Shown: positions 6,898 through 14,839 of the stretch, one piece after another | How the letters are laid out: every line of letters begins with the position of its first letter | Numbering within the stretch: the first letter of the stretch is position 1 | From: a virus | Virus record (IMG/VR): IMGVR_UViG_3300042923_001280 | Span: 1 to 23,467 of that record | Length of the DNA: 23,467 nucleotides | Direction: 5' to 3' (one strand) | Notes under the pieces: model-generated | The model's input: the letters and a program-made list of their open reading frames with translations, nothing else | Told to the model about the DNA's origin: nothing | Databases searched by the model: none | Program-made: the position numbers and the translations under genes

Positions 6898-7479
6898 ATG
6901 AAAATATACCAAACGTACGAAAGAAAAACAAATGGACTTACCAATATTGAATTAAGAGAAGCTATGCAATTATATACTGACAAAATAAAATCAGAAATAC
7001 TTTGTAATTTGGAAAACGAATATGATATTAGATTAGCATTTGCAGAAGAGCTTATTCCTTACTTTAATTTTGTTATTGACCAAGCCATGACAAAAGGTAT
7101 GGAACTAGTTGCAGAGCCCGATCTTTTAACGGATTTTTATGGTGAACATAGAGGTCAAGAAGTTGATAAAATTACTAAATACGATTTCAAATTGACAAAT
7201 GGTGTTAGCGGAGTGCTTTTACCAAATGGTGATTTCGTTAGGTGTGGAAATGCTGAACATCATCTTGTTACAGATAAGATAGCTAAAGGTCAAGAGTTTG
7301 GCTGCATTTATTTTTCTAGTAGATTATGTGGTCAAAACGACGGAGTTATAAGTTATTCACCAATTGGTTTTTTGGGAGTAACACAAGAGCAAAAAGATTG
7401 GATGAAATTTAATAAGCAATTTTTTGATTTCGGTCAAATAAAAATGTATGAAAGTAAAATTAAAGATAACATTTTTTAA
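6898..7479 (+). CDS. Hypothetical protein, 193 aa
   Basis: ATGATG follows AGGAGG; the second ATG (6898) is six bases from GGAGG and is preferred over the first (6895). Soluble; the first ~100 residues are helical and the rest mixed, with LLPNGDFVRCGNAEHHLV and a late YSPIGFLGVTQEQKDWMKFN. The pattern N-G-D-F-x-R-C-G-x-x-E-H-H appears twice in weak form in some uncharacterised phage proteins, but I cannot assign a family. It is the first gene after its promoter, with the frameshifted Nudix gene 29 bases downstream in the same transcript. Confidence 0.75.
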   Translation: MKIYQTYERKTNGLTNIELREAMQLYTDKIKSEILCNLENEYDIRLAFAEELIPYFNFVIDQAMTKGMELVAEPDLLTDFYGEHRGQEVDKITKYDFKLTNGVSGVLLPNGDFVRCGNAEHHLVTDKIAKGQEFGCIYFSSRLCGQNDGVISYSPIGFLGVTQEQKDWMKFNKQFFDFGQIKMYESKIKDNIF

Positions 7480-7508
7480 ACTACAAAACACAAGGGGAGA
7501 AATTCATT

Positions 7509-7936
7509 ATGAACATTTTATTGAGCCAATTAGCAAATCCAAAGGGTGTAGGTATCATTGTTTTACAAAATGGCAAGGTACTTTTAGGTAAACGCAAAGA
7601 TAGCGGAGAATGGGGATTAGCTGGCGGAGGTATCGATCCAGGCGAAGAACCACTAGAAGCTGCTATCAGAGAGTTGAGAGAAGAATTTGGTATTGTAATA
7701 ATAACCTAAAGTATTTTGGAGTAGCTCCTTCACTTATCAATCCATTTAAAGGTACTGATTCTAAAGAAGGTTGTTCGATTGATTACTATGTTGAATATGA
7801 ATCGGACCAACACATTGAAATTAATCTACAACCAGAAGAAATGCTTGAATTTAAATGGGTTGATTTAGATAAAGCTTTAGATGAAAACCTTTATTCATCG
7901 TCGAGAGCTTCGTTAGAATTGTTCTTAAGAGTATAA
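7509..7936 (+). pseudogene. Nudix hydrolase gene with an internal frameshift
   Basis: The first frame (7509-7709) encodes a complete Nudix box: Gly40, Glu46, then REL-REE-FG at 54-61, in KRKDSGEWGLAGGGIDPGEE..., typical of MutT/ADP-ribose pyrophosphatase enzymes that hydrolyse X-linked nucleoside diphosphates. It stops after GIVIIT at TAA 7707. The rest of the fold (NNLKYFGVAPSLINPF..., EMLEFKWVDLDKALDE) is in the -1 frame, open to TAA 7934-7936. Restoring one A near 7695-7700 would read GIVINNLKYFGVA. This is consistent with a one-base deletion or a sequencing error. No canonical X-XXY-YYZ slippery site is present in the overlap, which argues against programmed frameshifting. A terminator follows. 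Confidence 0.8.
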
Positions 7937-7970
7937 GGACGATGAACATGGAGTTGTACTAATTCAATTT

Positions 7971-7997
7971 TAAGCCTACCTTGCGGTAGGTTTTTTT
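7971..7997 (+). terminator. Rho-independent terminator after the Nudix gene
   Basis: CCTACC / GGTAGG with a TTGC loop and seven T. Confidence 0.88.
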
Positions 7998-8063
7998 GTG
8001 TTTAAATCCTAGAACCAATTACATAAAATATATCTCTCGGAATGTTTAAAAAGAGGTGTATTT

Positions 8064-8948
8064 ATGTTTAAGAGAGATTGTCCAAATTGTCAAAAAGAAA
8101 TACTTTATAAAATTGAAAAAAACTTTACTAGAGCTATTACAAACAATACTTTTTGTGTAAAGTGTTCAAAAAGCAAGCAAATTAACACAATGAAAACAAG
8201 AAAAGTAGAAACTCATTTTATTAGAAATTGTCCAAAGTGCAGCATTGAGATTAGACATACGAGTAAAAGAAGCTTTGAAGGTGCTAAGTATTACGAAAAG
8301 TTTTGCAAAAAATGCGCTGTTCAGTTTAAAGCTATGTCAAAGCTAATAGAGAAATCAAGCGGTAAAAATAACTCAATGTTTGGTAAATCTTTTTATGATA
8401 TTTGGGTTGAGAAATTTGGAGAAGATGAAGCAAGGCAGAAAGAATCTAATCGCAGAAGAAAAATAAGCAATGCTACTTCCGGAGAAAATAATCCAATGTA
8501 TGGGAGACCATCACCAGTTGGTTCTGGAAATGGTTGGAGTGGATACTATAAAGGTGTTTATTTTAGAAGTATAATTGAACTTTCTTTCTTAAAATATTTA
8601 ATAGATAGTAACGTTAGATATGAAAATGGAGAAAAGAAAAAGCATAAAATAGAATACAATTTAAACGGAAAAATCCTTAATTATTTTCCAGACTATTACT
8701 TGTTGGATTCCAATGAATATGTAGAAATCAAACCAAAAAAGCTTTTATCAACAAAAAAAAATGCAGCTAAGTTTGATTCAGCAATTAAAAAATTTGGAGA
8801 CAAATTTAAAGTTTTAACAGAAGAAGATGTATCATTATTACAAATAGAAGAAATGTATGAACTTTATATGAAAAAAGAAGTTGTTTTCATTGAGAGATAC
8901 AATGAAAAAATCAAAAAATTATTCAAAGAAAATAATTTATTTGTTTAA
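8064..8948 (+). CDS. Free-standing homing endonuclease, zinc ribbons + NUMOD3 + PD-(D/E)xK-like domain
   Basis: 294 aa. Two N-terminal zinc ribbons: Cys6/Cys9 with CVKC, and NCPKC with FCKKC. These are followed by two NUMOD3-type DNA-binding repeats (SGKNNSMFGKS near 99-109; SGENNPMYGRPS near 139-150). The C-terminal domain starts GYYKGVYFRSIIELSFLKYL and carries the acidic/lysine signature FPDYYLLDSNEYVEIKPK, i.e. PD...ExK, with an upstream Glu in the SxxEL helix as in VSR/PD-(D/E)xK nucleases. It is a mobile gene that cuts an intron- or endonuclease-lacking allele. It sits in its own interval after a terminator, with ribosome binding site AAGAGGTG. The group I intron at 16525-16800 has no ORF, so action in trans on that site is a testable idea only. 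Confidence 0.82.
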   Translation: MFKRDCPNCQKEILYKIEKNFTRAITNNTFCVKCSKSKQINTMKTRKVETHFIRNCPKCSIEIRHTSKRSFEGAKYYEKFCKKCAVQFKAMSKLIEKSSGKNNSMFGKSFYDIWVEKFGEDEARQKESNRRRKISNATSGENNPMYGRPSPVGSGNGWSGYYKGVYFRSIIELSFLKYLIDSNVRYENGEKKKHKIEYNLNGKILNYFPDYYLLDSNEYVEIKPKKLLSTKKNAAKFDSAIKKFGDKFKVLTEEDVSLLQIEEMYELYMKKEVVFIERYNEKIKKLFKENNLFV

Positions 8949-8962
8949 TTTTTAAAAAAATG

Positions 8963-8991
8963 TTTACAAGAACCAACTTCTTTGATATAAT
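8963..8991 (+). promoter_or_regulatory. Sigma-A type extended -10 promoter of the helicase gene
   Basis: TTTACA (8963-8968), 17-bp spacer, TATAAT (8986-8991), then TATATATATAAGG. A 20-base stretch from TGA through TATAAT and the TA tract to AAG is identical to that at the divergent promoter near 16979. Confidence 0.88.
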
Positions 8992-9034
8992 ATATATATA
9001 AGGTAATACGGAGTAACACGGAGGAGGAAAAGAT

Positions 9035-10957
9035 GTGAAAATCGATTTAAGTAAATTAAATGATGCTCAGCGCGAAGCAGTTATGGCGGGAGATGGAGTT
9101 TACCAAATTAATGCAGTGGCTGGTTCAGGTAAAACAACAGTTCTTACTAACAGAGTTCAATATCTTATCAGTTATCATGGAGTTGAACCGGCAAGTATTC
9201 TACTAACAACTTTTTCTAAAAAAGCGGCAGATGAAATTAAAGAACGTATGACAAAACTTATTAACAAGAGAATTTTGGACGAAATTGTTATTAGCACTTT
9301 TCATTCTATTGGGCATCGTATTCTCAAGTTTGAATACAAAAAAGCAAACAATCCAATGTATCAAGCTTTTGAAAAGGATGCAATTGGTGGCAAACCTCAA
9401 AAGTGGATGATTGAAGCTATCATGAAGGACCTTAACATTGCAACCGACGATAAGGACGCTCTTACAGCAGCTGAAGCGTTGAGAGTTATTTCGCTAGCTA
9501 AAAATGAACTCTTAGATGTTGCTAGATTTTCCGTTGAATGTGTTGAAGAAAAGGACTTCCAAATAGCTGAAATTTATCGTTTGTACGAGGAGAAAAAGAA
9601 GGAAGAACAATTAATTGATTTTGATGATATGCTTCTTTTACTTTACAAATTGTTCAAAGAAAATCCATTAATCCTTGCTAAGTACCAGAATAAATTCAAA
9701 TACATTATGGTTGATGAGGCGCAAGATAATAACTATGCTCAATATCAGCTAATTAGAATGCTTGGTGAAAAACATGGAAATATTTTCCTTGTTGGTGATG
9801 ATGACCAAAGCATGTATGGTTTCCGTGGAGCAAGACCTGAAGAGTTTGTTAACTTCAAAAATACTTATAAAAATGTTACAATTATTAGCCTTGAACAAAA
9901 TTATCGTTCACTGCCTGGTATCTTGGATATAGCAAATAAACTTATTGAAAAAAATACCATGCGTTTAGTTAAAAAATTGATTGGTTTCTTTAAATCAACA
10001 ACAACTCCAACGAATGAAGTTAAATATTACGAAGCTACAGATGAGGACAACGAAGCTGAACAAGTTGCAAACAGAGTTATGGAAATTGTTGCAACTGGTA
10101 AGTCCTACAAAGATTGTTCAGTAATCTTCCGTACATCTGCTCAAACAAGAGCTTTAGAAGATCATTTCATTAGAAATTCAATTCCATACGTAATCATTGG
10201 CGGAATGAGCTTTTATGAAAGAAATGAAGTAAAAGACATGATTGCTTACATGAATTTAGCAGTCAACCCTCATGACAACGAATCCTTTAAAAAGGTAGTA
10301 AATACTCCATCTCGCTATCTTGGTAAGGCTTTTATTGCTACTCTAGAAACCGAAGCTAGAAAGAGAAAATGTTCACTATTTGACGCACTAAAAACAGTCA
10401 AACTTACACCATATCAACACCGCAATGTAATGAGCTACTATGATGTTATTGCAAATTTAAATGTAACTGTAACAAAAGGCACTACAGCTAATAATCTTAT
10501 CAAAGAAATTCGTAACCTTACCAATTATGACGAATATCTCAAAAAGGAAGGTAAGGAAGAAGATAACGATGTATTAGAAAACCTTAATGCTTTAGAAGTA
10601 GCATCTGCAAAACACTCCTCACCAAAAGAGTTTTTGAACTTTATCAAAATACTAACTGCAACAAAGTTAGAAAAAGCAGATGCAGTTAAGTTGATGACGA
10701 TTCACAAAGCTAAAGGTTTAGAGTTTGTTCATACTTTAATTGTAGGATTCTGCAACGGTCTTTTACCACACAGATTTGCATTAGAAAGTCAAGATCCAAT
10801 GGCTATTGAGGAAGAAAGACGGTTAGCATATGTAGCAATAACAAGAGCACGGGAAAGTGTGGATTTATTTGCACCTTCAAACTACAATGGAAAACCAACT
10901 GGAGAGTCAATATTCACTGTAGATTGTGAACTCAAAACTTATCTAGTATCAGCATAA
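9035..10957 (+). CDS. UvrD/Rep/PcrA-type superfamily 1A DNA helicase
   Basis: 640 aa, 3'-5' ATP-driven DNA helicase with all SF1A motifs in order: Q motif LNDAQREAV (8-16), Walker A AVAGSGKTT (27-35), Ia LLTTFSKKAADEI, II/Walker B MVDEAQD (about 224-230), III LVGDDDQSMYGFRGA, IV LEQNYRS, V VKLMTIHKAKGLEF, VI EERRLAYVAITRAR. It is shorter than PcrA (~720 aa) and lacks a long C-terminal extension. The start is GTG 9035, seven bases after GGAGGAGG; the overlapping ATG at 9033 is out of frame. It is a single-gene unit with its own strong promoter and terminator, and likely works in phage replication, repair or recombination. Confidence 0.95.
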   Translation: MKIDLSKLNDAQREAVMAGDGVYQINAVAGSGKTTVLTNRVQYLISYHGVEPASILLTTFSKKAADEIKERMTKLINKRILDEIVISTFHSIGHRILKFEYKKANNPMYQAFEKDAIGGKPQKWMIEAIMKDLNIATDDKDALTAAEALRVISLAKNELLDVARFSVECVEEKDFQIAEIYRLYEEKKKEEQLIDFDDMLLLLYKLFKENPLILAKYQNKFKYIMVDEAQDNNYAQYQLIRMLGEKHGNIFLVGDDDQSMYGFRGARPEEFVNFKNTYKNVTIISLEQNYRSLPGILDIANKLIEKNTMRLVKKLIGFFKSTTTPTNEVKYYEATDEDNEAEQVANRVMEIVATGKSYKDCSVIFRTSAQTRALEDHFIRNSIPYVIIGGMSFYERNEVKDMIAYMNLAVNPHDNESFKKVVNTPSRYLGKAFIATLETEARKRKCSLFDALKTVKLTPYQHRNVMSYYDVIANLNVTVTKGTTANNLIKEIRNLTNYDEYLKKEGKEEDNDVLENLNALEVASAKHSSPKEFLNFIKILTATKLEKADAVKLMTIHKAKGLEFVHTLIVGFCNGLLPHRFALESQDPMAIEEERRLAYVAITRARESVDLFAPSNYNGKPTGESIFTVDCELKTYLVSA

Positions 10958-10984
10958 AAAAAGAGCCAAAAGGCTCTTTTTTTA
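10957..10984 (+). terminator. Rho-independent terminator after the helicase
   Basis: AAAAAGAGCC / GGCTCTTTTT with loop AAAA, and a seven-T tail. Confidence 0.93.
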
Positions 10985-11060
10985 TGTAAAAATCAATATT
11001 TTTTTTAAAAAAAAGGTATAATTGTCATTTTTTTGAATAAAATATATTTTCATTTACCTA

Positions 11061-11088
11061 TTTACAAAATCCAAAATGATGATATAAT
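11061..11088 (+). promoter_or_regulatory. Sigma-A type extended -10 promoter of the sigma factor gene
   Basis: TTTACA (11061-11066), 16 bp ending ATGA, TATAAT (11083-11088), then ATAATATAAGG. It sits 265 bases upstream of the sigma start codon, so the mRNA has a long leader. Confidence 0.8.
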
Positions 11089-11094
11089 AATAAT

Positions 11095-11353
11095 ATAAGG
11101 AATGAAAGAAAAGAACGGAATTATAAAAAATTGGCTGGAACGGCATACATAACCTTAACATCTTTAAAATTTTTTAAAACCTTAAAAAAGTTTTTTAAAA
11201 CCTTAAAGACTTGTTAAAAAAACACTCCCAATTAATTATAATAATTCAATCACATTTCCTTATTTTTATCTTTTAAACGTAATATACAGATTACAACACC
11301 AGCCAATTTTAAACAAACAAACAAATTCGAACGGACAAAAGGGAGAGGTTTTA
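11095..11353 (+). promoter_or_regulatory. Long structured 5' leader or origin-like region before the sigma gene
   Basis: About 260 bases without a gene. AAAATTGGCTGG (11127-11138) and CCAGCCAATTTT (11299-11310) are a perfect 12-bp inverted repeat enclosing the leader. Inside are two direct repeats of TTTTTTAAAACCTTAAA with a 21-bp period (ACCTTAA at 11179 and 11200, with a third ACCTTAA at 11152). GAACGG occurs at 11114, 11137 and 11330. Transcribed, the long stem would close a ~184-nt RNA domain; as DNA, the AT-rich iterated core could be a protein-binding or unwinding region. No known riboswitch class recognised. Confidence 0.5.
11127..11310. repeat. 12-bp inverted repeat spanning the sigma leader
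   Basis: The arms 11127-11138 and 11299-11310 are perfectly complementary, including a GC-rich core (TTGGCTGG) that stands out in AT-rich surroundings. Confidence 0.85.
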
Positions 11354-12163
11354 ATGACTAACAAACCAAATGAAGCGGTACTTGACAACATCGATGTGGA
11401 CAAGCTTAACACACTTGATGCAGTAATTTTCGAGGATTTTAAAAATAACCTTGAAAGTGGAGACCTTGATTTAAAAGAAGTTAAAGCCGAAACAAGCAAG
11501 GCATATCTTGAGCAAGCAGTATATGATTATTTGAACGGAGAAGATACTGCTTTTGATTATATCTACGACCACTACCGCCCAGTTCTTGAACGTTTGGCTT
11601 ATCGCAAAAATGATGAAGACCTGGCGCAAGAATTAAGCATTGTACTCTACCACGCTGTTCAAAAATTCGATATCTTGGCTGGAGTTAAGTTTAACACTTT
11701 CTTCTGGACTTGCGCGCAAAATCACATCGGAACTCAAAACATTCGTAAGAATGCACAAAAGAGAAGTGGCGCTCAAAAGGTTGAAAAGACTGTGATTAAT
11801 GAGGAGACTGGCGAAGAAGAAGTAATCATGGAGGTCATCAAGACTAAAGTTATTTCTTTGCAAACTACACTCAAAAACAAAGAATCCGAAACTGAAATTG
11901 GAAACTTTGTGGAAAGTGATTATGCAAAAGCAGACTACAAGAAGGCTAATCTTAAGGTTGCACTAGAACAGTTGTTAGAACTTAAATTGATTTCAGAAGA
12001 TGAGAAGTTAGCAATCGAATTGATTGGTGATGGTGATACTCTCGCTGAAATTGGTGCAAAACTTGGTGGAATTACTGCGCCTGCTGTTCACGTTAAACTT
12101 CGTCGTTTAGGTAAGAGAAAACAAGTTGCTCCAATCCTTAAGGAAATTCTTATTGGTCTTTAG
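11354..12163 (+). CDS. Phage sigma-70-family RNA polymerase sigma factor
   Basis: 269 aa. Region 2 spans about 65-130: YIYDHYRPVLERLAY, DLAQELSIVLYHAVQKFD, then VKFNTFFWTCAQNHI, matching the core-binding and -10 recognition helices of phage and ECF-like sigma factors. A ~60-residue acidic linker follows. Region 4 is near 213-256 with a helix-turn-helix (EDEKLAIELIGDGDTLAEIGAKLGGITAPAVHVKLRRLGKR). It probably redirects host RNA polymerase to phage middle or late promoters. The start ATG 11354 follows GGGAGAGG. The gene has its own promoter, a long leader and a terminator, so its timing is likely controlled separately. Confidence 0.9.
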   Translation: MTNKPNEAVLDNIDVDKLNTLDAVIFEDFKNNLESGDLDLKEVKAETSKAYLEQAVYDYLNGEDTAFDYIYDHYRPVLERLAYRKNDEDLAQELSIVLYHAVQKFDILAGVKFNTFFWTCAQNHIGTQNIRKNAQKRSGAQKVEKTVINEETGEEEVIMEVIKTKVISLQTTLKNKESETEIGNFVESDYAKADYKKANLKVALEQLLELKLISEDEKLAIELIGDGDTLAEIGAKLGGITAPAVHVKLRRLGKRKQVAPILKEILIGL

Positions 12164-12218
12164 TATTCATTATTTCCATCTTTATATATTCTATTCACCA
12201 ATAATGTAAAATATACTG

Positions 12219-12249
12219 AATACCCGGAATTTATTTTCTGGGTATTTTT
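12219..12249 (+). terminator. Rho-independent terminator after the sigma gene
   Basis: AATACCCGG / CTGGGTATT around an AT-rich loop, followed by five T. Confidence 0.85.
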
Positions 12250-12294
12250 CAATCTCTGACATTGATTTATAAGGTAATATATTATTATATCCTT

Positions 12295-12417
12295 TTATTT
12301 AGGATGATTCTCTGTGTCACTGAATCACCTTAAATTCATCTCAATATCCAAACATCGTTTATATCTTATTAAATAATACATAAATATTAAAAAATGGACC
12401 CTAAAGGTCCATTTTTT
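12295..12417 (+). ncRNA. Candidate small RNA between the sigma and C5-methyltransferase genes
   Basis: The ~250 bases between the two genes hold no ORF. A possible promoter (TTGATT about 12263, 17 bp, TTATAT) precedes a hairpin at about 12300-12332 (GGATGATTC / GAATCACC, one bulged A). About 55 unstructured bases and the strong hairpin plus T run at 12393-12417 follow. Promoter, hairpin and terminator in order suggest a ~120-nt RNA, but there is no family match. Confidence 0.35.
12389..12417. terminator. Bidirectional terminator
   Basis: AAAAAATGGACC / GGTCCATTTTTT with a five-base loop. It ends the - strand methyltransferase gene, whose stop codon lies at its edge, and would also stop + strand transcription. 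Confidence 0.9.
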
Positions 12418-13633
12418 ATTGCTCTAATTTGTTAAATGTCTTTTTGTCTGAATCCAGTTCGGTCATTTCATACATTTCAGCAAGAGTAAATGTCTTGTAT
12501 AAACCATGTGTGTGATGTTGAAAATTAACAACACCCTCTGGGATATTAATTAGTGTTCTGTTTCCACTCAAAGCCTCTTTTATTTCATTTGTGGCATATT
12601 GTACAAAAGGTGCTGGAACTCCTTGCGCAATTGTCTGAATGATATCTACGTTTGTTTCTTCTGGATAGAAAACAAAATCATCAGGGTAACCCATTAAACG
12701 AGCATATTCTCTAATAGTCCAAGGACGATTATTGGTAGGATGAATAAGTTCAGTAACACTAGTAATGGATGGAGCTGGATTGTTTTCAGAATTCTTCCAT
12801 GGAGACTTATCCCAGATATTCTTACCTTCAGCTTTTTTAGCTAATGCTGCTTCAACTTGATTTGCTAAAGAAGCATCTTCAATTACATCTTTCAGGTCAG
12901 CCCACTTATCCATAACTGAAAGCATAATGGATGATTGAGGTTTTACTTCATGGAACATGTATTCAAACTCTTGCCAGCTTCTATCATGATGCAATACATG
13001 ATTTGGAACACTACCAAGCGGCACATTATATAAATCTCCAATAGCATCCTTTACTGTAGCTTGTGTTTGCTTTGCCATATGAATCAACGGAATTTGATTG
13101 TTGAATACATCCTTACGCCAACCAACAATCATAGATCTCATTCGCTTCATTGGAACACCATGTGAACCAGCATAATCACGAAGGATAGTAAAATTGTAGT
13201 CTCCATGTAACTCTTTAAGTAGATCTAAAATAATTGGGTATCCCATCTTAATTAACGTCGGAGCATTTTCAATTAAGAATGCTTTTGGCTTTACCTGTTT
13301 AAACATATCAAACAAACGATAAAAATGAACATTATGCTTACCATTTACAGAAGCATTCCGATTAATCTGCGATAACGACGAACAAGGACAATTAGCATAA
13401 ACTATATCATAGTCTTTTGCGTTTAAACCTGCAAGATATGGGCTATTTTCCCACGTACTTGGCAGGATGATTGGCACGTCTGGTCTATTCTTTGCGAAAT
13501 GATAAGCACTTTCTAAATGCATAGTGTCTGTTAATTCTAAAATACCATCTATCTGATAACCTGCACTTTCAGCTCCAAAAGTAGCAGAGCCGCCAAAGAT
13601 GAACGCTCCCAACGCACGGAAATTATTACTCAC
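12416..13633 (-). CDS. C5-cytosine DNA methyltransferase (Dcm-like)
   Basis: 405 aa. Motif I is ALGAFIFGGSATFGAES (9-23). Catalytic motif IV is NCPCSS with Cys84 after Pro83 (family PPCQ). Motif VI is ENAP (122-125, family ENV), motif VIII GVPMKRMRSMIVG (family GVPQxRxRxxxVG), then a ~100-residue target-recognition region. Motif IX-like RPWTIREYARLMGYPDDF and motif X IAQGVPAPFV close the fold. It methylates cytosine at C5; the specificity is unreadable. Variants at IV and VI mark a divergent phage branch. There is no restriction partner. In some phages such enzymes supply 5mC for TET oxidation and glycosylation, which fits the glycosyltransferases nearby. Start GTG 13633 after AAAGGGAG. Confidence 0.88.
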   Translation of the reverse strand: MSNNFRALGAFIFGGSATFGAESAGYQIDGILELTDTMHLESAYHFAKNRPDVPIILPSTWENSPYLAGLNAKDYDIVYANCPCSSLSQINRNASVNGKHNVHFYRLFDMFKQVKPKAFLIENAPTLIKMGYPIILDLLKELHGDYNFTILRDYAGSHGVPMKRMRSMIVGWRKDVFNNQIPLIHMAKQTQATVKDAIGDLYNVPLGSVPNHVLHHDRSWQEFEYMFHEVKPQSSIMLSVMDKWADLKDVIEDASLANQVEAALAKKAEGKNIWDKSPWKNSENNPAPSITSVTELIHPTNNRPWTIREYARLMGYPDDFVFYPEETNVDIIQTIAQGVPAPFVQYATNEIKEALSGNRTLINIPEGVVNFQHHTHGLYKTFTLAEMYEMTELDSDKKTFNKLEQ

Positions 13634-13689
13634 TTATTACACTCCCTTTATTTTAACCTCTATGTAACATACGAATATTAGTGTAATTT

Positions 13690-13718
13690 ATTATATGTTA
13701 AGTATTAACTCATGTTAA
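13690..13718 (-). promoter_or_regulatory. Sigma-A type promoter of the C5-methyltransferase gene
   Basis: On the - strand: TTAACA (13718-13713), 17 bp, TATAAT (13695-13690). It lies about 57 bases ahead of the start codon, downstream of the preceding terminator. Confidence 0.8.
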
Positions 13719-13734
13719 ATGTAAAAATAAAAAA

Positions 13735-13752
13735 GAGTAGATTTCTCTACTC
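13735..13752 (-). terminator. Terminator overlapping the end of the FmdB-like gene
   Basis: GAGTAGA / TCTACTC with GAAA loop on the - strand, followed by TTTTTTATTTT. The stop codon TAG of the gene is inside the 5' arm. Confidence 0.88.
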
Positions 13753-13944
13753 CTTATTACCTTTATTTGCTCTTACAGCATTATGACCATTTGGAAGTCC
13801 ATGAGCTGCAAAGTGAGAAGAAGCAGCAAAATCCTTTTTCATCTCACTCTTACATTCCTCACATGGAATAGAAGATGTACCTATTTTTACGAGCTCTTCT
13901 TTAGTAAGTTCACACGCTGTACATTTAAAAACGTAAAAAGGCAT
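13747..13944 (-). CDS. FmdB-like zinc ribbon protein, 65 aa
   Basis: MPFYVFKC opens like the FmdB/CxxC_CxxC_SSSS family (MPTYDYRC). Zinc ligands are Cys8, Cys11, Cys28 and Cys31, followed by KDFAASSHFAAHGLPNG, matching the family's tail with an F and GL. Such small single-ribbon proteins are common in phages; they may bind nucleic acid or host transcription proteins, but the role is unproved. Ribosome binding site AAGGTGA seven bases before ATG. It follows the 253-aa gene by 11 bases, so the two form an operon ending in the terminator at 13735. Confidence 0.82.
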   Translation of the reverse strand: MPFYVFKCTACELTKEELVKIGTSSIPCEECKSEMKKDFAASSHFAAHGLPNGHNAVRANKGNKE

Positions 13945-13955
13945 TGTTCTTCACC

Positions 13956-14717
13956 TTACTTTCTTAAAAGCAATTCTGCAATTTTTTTCAATTTTGAAGC
14001 CTGTGCAGCCATAAGATATTTTTTCTTTAAAGGCTGAATCTTATCATTAGTAAAGCCGGAAACTGAATTAGGATCTGCCTTATAGTTTTTGAAATCATCG
14101 TTAGAAAATCCAATAGCATCTTTAGACACTTGAACTAGTTCTCTAGGGATAGACTTTTTACCTTCTGCATTAGTTTCAGCTCTATTAGGATCAACTTGAA
14201 GAAAATCCTTAAGTTGAGCTACATTTAATCCTGTAATTGCTACTAAGAACTTACAGAACTGAGTTTCAGGCTGAGTACCATCATTCTTCAAATCCATTAA
14301 TCTCTTATTTGTTTCTTCTCTTGTTTTTCTTTCAACTTCTTGACCAAGTTGATCGTCAGAGAAATTACCTTCACCATTAATTTGCTCCATGAAACCCTGA
14401 AGGTCTTGATAAATGTTAGGATAAAAATCCTGCACTGCTGCTAAAAAGTCAGCAGTAACGCCTTTTTTACCATCTCTAATAGACTTAATGAAACCGCCAT
14501 TAAATGGCTTACCATTTGGTCTTTTAAAGATACCACCTAAATCTTTCTTTTTAAACTCTTGCTCTAAGAATTTAACTAAGTAGTAACCGTCAACATCATG
14601 AACAATAACGTCAGGTTCACGTTTGAAAGGTTTTTTATCTTCTTCATCTTGTAAATCATTTGGATCAATATCATTTTCAGCCGCGTATAATCTAAGTAAA
14701 CGATTAATGGTGCTCAA
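13956..14717 (-). CDS. Hypothetical phage protein, up to 253 aa
   Basis: Helical, charged, soluble. Segments include YYLVKFLEQEFKKKDLGGIFKR, then KSIRDGKKGVTADFLAAVQDFYP, and a lysine-rich C-terminus (AAQASKLKKIAELLLRK). Its composition is like phage structural or virion-assembly proteins, but I recognise no family. The start is doubtful. TTG 14717 abuts the ribosome binding site GAGGAG with no spacer, whereas ATT 14708 (INRLLRLY...) is nine bases away, so translation may begin there at a rare codon. It heads the operon with the FmdB-like gene, behind the promoter at 14757. Confidence 0.72.
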   Translation of the reverse strand: MSTINRLLRLYAAENDIDPNDLQDEEDKKPFKREPDVIVHDVDGYYLVKFLEQEFKKKDLGGIFKRPNGKPFNGGFIKSIRDGKKGVTADFLAAVQDFYPNIYQDLQGFMEQINGEGNFSDDQLGQEVERKTREETNKRLMDLKNDGTQPETQFCKFLVAITGLNVAQLKDFLQVDPNRAETNAEGKKSIPRELVQVSKDAIGFSNDDFKNYKADPNSVSGFTNDKIQPLKKKYLMAAQASKLKKIAELLLRK

Positions 14718-14756
14718 CTCCTCTTTTATGTTTTTAAGTGCCTAATTTTAAATAGA

Positions 14757-14786
14757 AGTATATAGATATTTTATTTTATTTTTCAA
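14757..14786 (-). promoter_or_regulatory. Sigma-A type promoter for the 253-aa gene
   Basis: On the - strand: TTGAAA (14786-14781), 18 bp, TATACT (14762-14757), about 40 bases ahead of the start codon. Confidence 0.65.
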
Positions 14787-14813
14787 ACAAGAATGTCTTA
14801 TTTTTTATATGAT

Positions 14814-14839
14814 AAAAAAAAGACCTCTTTCGAGGTCTT
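14814..14839 (-). terminator. Rho-independent terminator after the 109-aa gene
   Basis: On the - strand AAGACCTC / GAGGTCTT with GAAA tetraloop and eight T. The stop codon of the gene is in the 5' arm. Confidence 0.92.

Noticed and set aside
7610-7709. Programmed -1 frameshift in the Nudix gene.
   Set aside because: No X-XXY-YYZ heptamer in phase and no obvious pseudoknot after it; a one-base deletion explains it more simply.
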